Notes under the pieces: generated by a model | Database searches by the model: none | What the model was told of the DNA's origin: nothing | Seen by the model: the letters and a program-made list of their open reading frames with translations, nothing else | Origin: an uncultured Prevotella sp. | GTDB taxonomy: Bacteria; Bacteroidota; Bacteroidia; Bacteroidales; Bacteroidaceae | Assembly (NCBI GenBank): GCA_900550365.1 | Contig: URRR01000004.1 | Location: 78,899 to 142,898 of the forward strand | Direction of reading: 5' to 3' | Length of the DNA: 64,000 nt | Shown: positions 58,775 through 64,000 of the stretch, piece by piece | Layout of the letters: each line of letters opens with the position of its first letter | How positions within the stretch are numbered: position 1 is the first letter of the stretch | Position numbers and translations under genes: made by a program

Positions 58775-60880
58775 ATGGTAAAAACAGCCTGCAAGGCTTT
58801 ATCTGACGAAGAAATGAACGGCAATCCTGACGCTGACCGGCCACGACCGGCAGCCCGCATGACAGCCCTGGCGGCGGCAGTGGCACTGACAATGCTGTCA
58901 GTAACGACATCGTGTAACGGCCGGCAAGACGCTGACGACACACGCTCTGACAGCCTGACGGCAGCCCTCAACGCCGCTGACGACTCCGTAGCGGTAAGCT
59001 CTCCGCACGCCCTGGGCATGATACAGGAGGGGATGAGCAAGGCCACTGACAGTCTGGACTATTATGACTGGTACCTGCGCCTGATGCGCTATTCGGTAAG
59101 GCTCGACGTGCCTGACACCACTAAGCTGCACTGGGGCAAAGCATACGACTTTCTTACGTCACGCCCACGCACGCCGAGAGTAAACGGCATGCTGGGCTTC
59201 CTGCTCAATACAAAGGGCAGCTATTACTACAAGCTGCATTACGAACCGGGCAAGGCGATACGCGCCTACGGACAGGCTTACAGACTGCTGAAAGTCAGTG
59301 ACAGCGAGAAACGGCTGCCTGACGTATGCGCCAACATGGGCGACGCTTACGTGTCGGCCAACGACATGCCGCGCGCGGCATGATGGTACCGCCGCGCCCT
59401 GCTGCTGTCAGACTCGCTACGGCTGCCCGCCAAGGACAACGTAAGCCTGTACATGGGGCTCGGCAGGATATACCTTAACCTGGGAGACTTCGACTCGGCC
59501 CACGAGTGTTACCGCGTGGCTGACGCCAACTTTAACCTGCTGGCGCTCAACATGCAGCTCTACTTCCTTAACAACTACGGTAATTATTACTATTACACGG
59601 GTGACTATGAAGGAGCGAAAGCCGTGTTCACACGCATGAGACGGCTGCTGGAGAGCAAGGGGATGCAGGACAGCTACGAGATGTACCTGTGCAAAATCAA
59701 CATGGCCGACGTAGAGATGAATCTCGGCAACACGGCTGAGGCGGGTCGGCTGGCGGCCGAGGCGCTTGCCTTCTTCGGCCGCATAGGCGACATGACGGCC
59801 ATATACTACTGCCACACGGTGCAGATAGCACTCGCGCTGAAAGCGGGCGACACGGCTGAAGTGGGGCGGATACTGGCCGGAGAGCATGCCACGGGCACCA
59901 TGGACTTCAACATGGCCAACATACGTAACCGCTACCTGCGCGAATATTACGTGCGCCGTGGCGACTACAAGCGGGCCTACGAGAATCTGGTAAGCGACAA
60001 CGAGCGCAACGACTCGCTGAAACACAACATAGTGAACATGCGCACGTCTGAGATAATGATGCGCTACACGCAGGACACCCTGCAACTGCACCACCGGATA
60101 GCGATGCAGGAGAAAGATGCCGACATACGCTCGGCACGCTTCGTGATGTTCATAGGCGCGCTGCTGCTGCTGGCTCTCGTGCTGCTGCTGCTTTACGTCT
60201 ACACCTTCGCCAGGAAGCGTAGGCTGCAGATGTACATGGAACTGATGCAGCTAAGACTGATGAACGTGCGCTCAAGAATATCGCCCCACTTCATCTTCAA
60301 CGTGCTGAACAGCCGCATGGCCAAGACCGACAAGGACGGTGCCGACGAGCTGATGGCACTGGTAAAGCTTATCAGGGCAAACCTGAACATGTCGGGGAAA
60401 TACTATGTTTCACTGAAAGAGGAGCTTGACTTCGTGGGCTATTACATCAGCGTGGTGAGCCGCAGCGCCTGCCCGGGACTCGACTTCAAGGTGGAAACTC
60501 CGCCCGACGATGTGCTTGAAGAGGTCAAGGTGCCCTCGATGTTCATACAGATACTCGTGGAGAACTCGATAAAGCACGGCCTGAAACGCCGCGAAGGCCC
60601 TAAGCGGCTGCGCATACGCGTTAGTAAAGAAGAAGCCGGATGCAGGGTGACGGTGACAGATAACGGCACGGGATTTGACATACGCCACTCTGACCCGTCA
60701 TCCACAAAGACGGGGCTGAAGGTTATCCGCAGCACGATAAACGTCATCAACAGAGACAACAAACACAAGATAAGACTGGGAATAAGAAACTTACATGCCG
60801 GCGACGGTACCATTGAGGGGTGTGAAGTGACGCTCCTGATACCGGCGGGACTGAAAGAACCAGTAAGAACAGCCCAGTAA
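58775..60880 (+). pseudogene. LytS-type TPR sensor histidine kinase, interrupted by in-frame TGA
   Basis: One reading frame, broken only by TGA at 59381-59383. Before the stop: a lipoprotein-like or signal segment (ALTMLSVTTSCNG), then tetratricopeptide helices (GMLGFLLNTKGSYYYKLHY, LPDVCANMGDAYVSANDMPR). Directly after it the TPR continues without a gap (WYRRALLLSDSLRL, LGRIYLNLGDFDSAHECYRV). Then a membrane helix (about FVMFIGALLLLALVLLLLYV) and the His_kinase/HATPase pair: ISPHFIFNVLNSRM with the phospho-histidine, VENSIKHGLKRREG, VTDNGTGFDI. The expected codon is CGA (Arg), so one C-to-T change explains the stop. The regulator gene follows after 36 bases. Alternatives: readthrough, or restart at 59453 giving a kinase without its N-terminus. 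Confidence 0.85.
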
Positions 60881-60916
60881 CGGGCACGGCCCGACATTCA
60901 TATTAAACAGAAGACG

Positions 60917-61666
60917 ATGAATGCGATAATCGTAGACGACACGCCCGCAGCAATAGATAATCTTGCCGCGAAACTTGAGAAATATGCCGACATCAATCTG
61001 ATAGCCACGGCTGATAACGGCGAGGACGGCATTGCTAAGGTGCTGGAACACCGCCCTGAGCTGCTGTTCCTTGACATGGAGCTGCCCGACATGACCGGAA
61101 TAGAATTTCTTGAACGCATGAGGGCCGAGGAGGACAGCCGCTGCTACGTTGTGATATACACCGCTTATAACGACTATATGCTGCCGGCATTCAGGAACAG
61201 GGCATTTGACTTCCTGCTGAAACCGGTCGACGACGGCGAGCTGGAGACGATAATGAACCGCTTTTACGCTGACTGCGCCGCAAGCAACGACCGCACACGG
61301 CAGGAGGAAACGACGAAGCGCGACGACGGCAAACTGCTGTTCTACACCAACGCCGCTGACTTCAGACTGGTGCAGATACGTGACATCTGTGTGTTCCATT
61401 ATGATCACGAGGCGCGCGTATGGACTGTCATAGCAGCCGGATGCGACCGCTCGCTGCGCCTGAAACGCAACGTCACAAAGGATGTACTGCTGAGAATAAA
61501 CGACAGCTTCGTGCAGGTAAGCCAGAAATATATCATCAACATCAATTATCTTCTTGAGGTGCGTGACAACTTCTGCCGCTTTTATCCGCCCTTCGACAAT
61601 ATCGATTACGTGAAGGTAGGCCGCTTCTTCCGGCGTAAACTTATAAGCCGTTACAACTCACTGTAA
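60917..61666 (+). CDS. LytTR-type response regulator
   Basis: 249 residues. Receiver domain (1 to about 120) with IIVDDTPAA, the phosphorylated aspartate in LLFLDMELPDMTGIEFLER (about D54), and lysine in DFLLKPVDDGE. The C-terminal LytTR DNA-binding domain (about 150-248) has VWTVIAAGCDRSLRLKRNV and FVQVSQKYIININYLLEV. Partner of the upstream TPR kinase; targets unknown. Confidence 0.94.
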   Translation: MNAIIVDDTPAAIDNLAAKLEKYADINLIATADNGEDGIAKVLEHRPELLFLDMELPDMTGIEFLERMRAEEDSRCYVVIYTAYNDYMLPAFRNRAFDFLLKPVDDGELETIMNRFYADCAASNDRTRQEETTKRDDGKLLFYTNAADFRLVQIRDICVFHYDHEARVWTVIAAGCDRSLRLKRNVTKDVLLRINDSFVQVSQKYIININYLLEVRDNFCRFYPPFDNIDYVKVGRFFRRKLISRYNSL

Positions 61667-61702
61667 GCCTGACAAACTGCTACTCTATATAAATTCACAA
61701 AA

Positions 61703-61738
61703 GAAAAGCGCTGCCAAGAAAACTTAGCAGCGCTTTGT
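61703..61738. terminator. Bidirectional terminator between LytTR and barrel genes
   Basis: AAAGCGCTGC / GCAGCGCTTT, 10-bp perfect stem with a 12-base loop, between two convergent genes. Confidence 0.8.
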
Positions 61739-61757
61739 ATCATGATAGAAAAAAGAC

Positions 61758-62273
61758 TTAGAATCTTACACCTACGCGGAAGAAGAACTCGCCCGGTTTA
61801 GAATCCAGCTCTTTAACGATGTTGCAGAAGCCGTACTCATAGCCTAATTTCAGTGAGAGGAACTTCCATGCTCCTACTACACCGCCTTGCCAACCGAAGT
61901 CTACGGTATTCATCTCCCAATCATCCTTTGCTACTGCAAATCCGAGATAAGGACCGGTGAAGATGCCGACCTTAGCGTCGTCGCCCTTAACGAAGTTCCA
62001 TGCAGCGTTACCTTCAAGCTGGATGAAGCCCGGATCCCACTCCTTGCAACCTTTGGTTACATAACCGATACCTGCAGACCAGTCGAACGCATCGGCAATG
62101 GGAGCCGTGTAAGAAACACCGATGTTAAGTGCCTTGAACTCTGACTTCGGGTTGATCGGGTCTTCAAAGCTTACGTCAGCGACATTGCCACCCCACCAGA
62201 TAGTAAAGTTTCTCTGTGCGCTTGCGCCTACTGCAACTATTGCAAAAAGCGCGATCATTAACAACTTCTTCAT
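61758..62273 (-). CDS. Small outer-membrane beta-barrel protein
   Basis: 171 residues. Signal peptide 1-19 (LLMIALFAIVAVGASAQ) and then alternating strands with aromatic ends (FTIWWGGNVADVSFED, ALNIGVSYTAPIADAFDWSA, IGYVTKGCKEWDPGF), ending GEFFFRVGVRF, a terminal-aromatic barrel signature for BAM insertion. About eight strands, OmpA/OprF-barrel-like or PorT-like size. Function unknown. A minus-strand -7 box TATATTTG is at 62318-62325. Confidence 0.85.
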   Translation of the reverse strand: MKKLLMIALFAIVAVGASAQRNFTIWWGGNVADVSFEDPINPKSEFKALNIGVSYTAPIADAFDWSAGIGYVTKGCKEWDPGFIQLEGNAAWNFVKGDDAKVGIFTGPYLGFAVAKDDWEMNTVDFGWQGGVVGAWKFLSLKLGYEYGFCNIVKELDSKPGEFFFRVGVRF

Positions 62274-62317
62274 AATGATATAAGTTTTGGTTAATAATAA
62301 ATAAACTTAACTTTACG

Positions 62318-62325
62318 CAAATATA
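62318..62325 (-). promoter_or_regulatory. Promoter -7 box of barrel protein gene
   Basis: TATATTTG on the minus strand, 45 bases before the ATG. From here to 62633 I see no gene, only A+T-rich spacer. Confidence 0.65.
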
Positions 62326-62633
62326 CATATTTTTATTTTACACACAATGCCTAAAAGGAGTATTTTTTACATTTTTGCCTGAAAATGTGTTTAACATGTC
62401 GTTTTCAATGCTTATTTGGTTACAGATTATCTGCACGGTAACGACAGTAAGATTTCATGCCATTGTTTAAATATGTGAAAGTTATCATACCGGCAGACTG
62501 TCTCCGCGGCATGGATAATATCATAAAGCAAGCAAAGGCAGACGCCAGAGCACTCATTGTTAAGAAAAGCTGACAGTCTGTAAAATACTGTTATTTTACA
62601 AGGGAAATAAATGTCATAATATCAATAATTCAG

Positions 62634-62641
62634 TATATTTG
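62634..62641 (+). promoter_or_regulatory. Promoter -7 box of arginase-family gene
   Basis: TATATTTG followed by CA, about 100 bases before the ATG at 62742. Confidence 0.6.
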
Positions 62642-62741
62642 CATGCCGCAAAAACCGCCATGGCATATCTGAGACTTGACACAACCGCACTGAAAGCGGC
62701 TGGAATAATGACGGCAAGACATACACATAAAGCTGCAAGAC

Positions 62742-63494
62742 ATGGACAAGCAGGTAATAATAATGAACTTCTCGGGCATTTACAACGAGGAGCCGTTCGC
62801 CCGTAACCCGCGTTTCACTCATATTGACTGTACCCGTCTGCACGGCACTGACTGCTACTGCGACGAAAACGGACAGCGTGAGATACGTAACATAATTGCT
62901 CCCTACCCTGCCCGGGGAATACATTTCATAGACTCCGGCGACTATCATTACGTTACCAAATTCTGGACTGATAAGATTGCCGAACCGTTCTCACTGTTGC
63001 TCTTCGACCACCATACCGACATGCAACCGTCACACTGGGGCGGCATGCTGTCGTGCGGCGGCTGGGTGAAAGACATGCTCGACAGCAACAATCAGCTTGT
63101 CAACGTCATAATAATGGGCATACCTGAGGCTGCAATCAAAACAATTCCTGACGTTTATAAAGACAAGGTAAAAACGCTCACCGACGTGCAAATGCACAGA
63201 TATACCATAGAAAAACGGCCTTTCTCGATAACAGAACCAATATATATTTCTATTGACAAAGACGTTCTCGACACTGATTCGGCCCGGACTGACTGGGATC
63301 AGGGCACACTGTCTCTCGATGAGATAAAGCATGTGCTTCACCTGATTCTAAAGCATGAGAATGTCATCGGCATTGACATCTGCGGCGAATGCCCCGCCAC
63401 ACTCGGACTGTTTGACATGGATAACTCTATCTATATAGACGACAAGGCCAACCGTGAGCTGCTCGACATGTTCATTCAGCAGGGACTGTTATAA
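62742..63494 (+). CDS. Arginase/agmatinase/formiminoglutamase-family protein
   Basis: 250 residues, somewhat short for the ureohydrolase family. The metal-binding stretches are present but modified: LLLFDHHTDMQPSHWGG (usual DxHxD region) and PIYISIDKDVLDTDSARTDWDQG (usual DxD), with VIGIDICGECPA near the end. Family role: manganese-dependent hydrolysis of guanidino groups (arginine, agmatine, formiminoglutamate). Substrate cannot be read; a divergent arginase-like hydrolase is the safest call. A single gene, followed by a repeat element. Confidence 0.82.
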   Translation: MDKQVIIMNFSGIYNEEPFARNPRFTHIDCTRLHGTDCYCDENGQREIRNIIAPYPARGIHFIDSGDYHYVTKFWTDKIAEPFSLLLFDHHTDMQPSHWGGMLSCGGWVKDMLDSNNQLVNVIIMGIPEAAIKTIPDVYKDKVKTLTDVQMHRYTIEKRPFSITEPIYISIDKDVLDTDSARTDWDQGTLSLDEIKHVLHLILKHENVIGIDICGECPATLGLFDMDNSIYIDDKANRELLDMFIQQGLL

Positions 63495-63578
63495 GCCTGA
63501 CCGGTTTGCAATCCTGGAATTCATTCTTATGTAACTCTTTGTCTTGAATACAAATCCTTATACACATAACACACAAAA

Positions 63579-63886
63579 TGTTTTGATTTTATCTCTCATC
63601 TGTCACTTTCCCCCGTATCCTACTGACAGTCAGACTGTTGGCAGGTGACAGATACGAAAAACATCTGTCACCGTTCCGTCAGTTTTGCAAATCCGCAGGA
63701 ATGTCGGTGACAGATGCAGAATATATCTGTCACAGCATAACCGACTGAAAATAAGCGCGTTATAAAGAAAAGTGACAGATGAGAGATGTTTTTCAAAAAA
63801 CAAATAACAAATAACAATAATGGTCATATTGCCTGCAATGCTGTTCTCATCCATATTCACGTCATTATGCCCCAGAACTGCGGATG
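63579..63886 (+). repeat. CATCTGTCAC inverted-repeat element, copy 3
   Basis: About 308 bases, same orientation as copy 2. It begins TTTTGATTTTATCTCTCATC, has six rather than four CATCTGTCAC/GTGACAGATG-type boxes because of an internal extra unit (about 63675-63735), and ends with the shared tail AGAACTGCGGATG. An insertion sequence begins 3 bases later. Confidence 0.88.
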
Positions 63887-63889
63887 TCT

Positions 63890-64000
63890 TGTCCTGAAAA
63901 AAGTTGACACATATAGAAACAATAAAAACATGTGTCCATTATGAGGAAAAGTCCAAAGAAGTACAGCGAGGAGTTCAAGCTGAACGTCCTCCGTGATTAT
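63890..64000 (+). mobile_element. Left end of an insertion sequence (IS3-like)
   Basis: TGTCCTGAAAAAAGTTGACA looks like a terminal inverted repeat of an IS3-group element, followed after 31 bases by the start of a transposase gene. The right end is outside the window, so length and target duplication cannot be checked. Confidence 0.7.
63941..64000 (+). CDS. IS transposase (orfA-like), N-terminal 20 residues
   Basis: MRKSPKKYSEEFKLNVLRDY is the opening of an IS3/IS150-type OrfA helix-turn-helix protein (K-Y-S-x-E-F-K-x2-V motif), which binds the IS ends; the catalytic OrfB would lie downstream. Truncated by the window edge. Confidence 0.75.
   Translation, partial: MRKSPKKYSEEFKLNVLRDY

Noticed and set aside
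58472..59383. Separate gene of 303 codons ending at 59383
   Set aside because: The reading continues in the same frame with TPR sequence directly after the TGA, and the real start is near 58775 after a -7 box; treated as the first part of a broken kinase gene.

Overview
The window reads as chromosome of a Bacteroidales bacterium, most likely Prevotella-like. Most intergenic regions carry the Bacteroidetes promoter signature (a -7 box of the form TAnnTTTG, usually TATCTTTG, TATATTTG or TAATTTTG). The gene families fit too: fused ribBA, an LptF/G-type permease, a START-like small protein, LytTR two-component genes, a mannan locus built around mannobiose epimerase and GH130, and a decayed relative of the rteA gene of Bacteroides conjugative transposons. 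I could not run searches, so the genus is inference.

Layout. 1-5.9 kb: housekeeping genes (ExbB end, aspartate aminotransferase, ribBA, LptF/G permease, START-like protein, tRNA with CAT anticodon). 6.5-22.9 kb: a beta-mannan/galactomannan locus: GH5 mannanase, GH3, two SGNH esterases, mannobiose 2-epimerase, GPH/MFS sugar symporter, GH130 mannosylglucose phosphorylase, GH26 mannanase, an AraC regulator and a GH36 alpha-galactosidase. No SusC/SusD pair is present. 23-37.4 kb: an unusual oxidoreductase region with Tat-signal and lipoprotein redox enzymes, flavodoxins, aldo-keto reductases, carboxymuconolactone-decarboxylase (CMD) proteins, an SDR, a DMT exporter and two paralogous AraC regulators. 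Part of it (27.28-32.49 kb) looks like an inserted island bounded by an 81-bp direct repeat, with a broken rteA-like gene at its right edge. 37.5-41 kb: oxyR divergent from ahpC-ahpF, with a recognisable OxyR site. 41.8-44.9 kb: a solitary, visibly A+T-rich PLD-nuclease/helicase/DUF3427 gene, a possible defence gene. 45-64 kb: dnaK, a small DMT protein in operon with a two-component pair, an ICMT-like methyltransferase, an iron alcohol dehydrogenase, tRNA-Ser, asd, a CPA2 antiporter, a LolD-like ATPase, a CvfB-like protein, a TPR histidine kinase interrupted by an in-frame TGA plus its LytTR regulator, a beta-barrel protein, an arginase-family protein, and the left end of an insertion sequence.

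How genes work together. The mannan genes suffice on paper to deacetylate and cut galactomannan, import mannobiose, epimerise it to mannosylglucose and phosphorolyse that to mannose-1-phosphate and glucose. The three transcription units of the locus share a promoter layout: two GTA-type half-sites exactly 21 bp apart, 48 and 27 bp upstream of the -7 box. A related layout with GTTACA-type half-sites recurs in front of the redox operons and of the distant alcohol dehydrogenase. This suggests one AraC-type regulon for mannan and a second for an aldehyde/electrophile/quinone-type stress response.

Non-coding structure is rich. There are eight clusters of short inverted units with the core AAAAGGCCGTCTTTT. 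Three copies of a 238-308 bp element built on CATCTGTCAC/GTGACAGATG are present. Three 7-nt-periodic purine/pyrimidine hairpins lie at gene ends.
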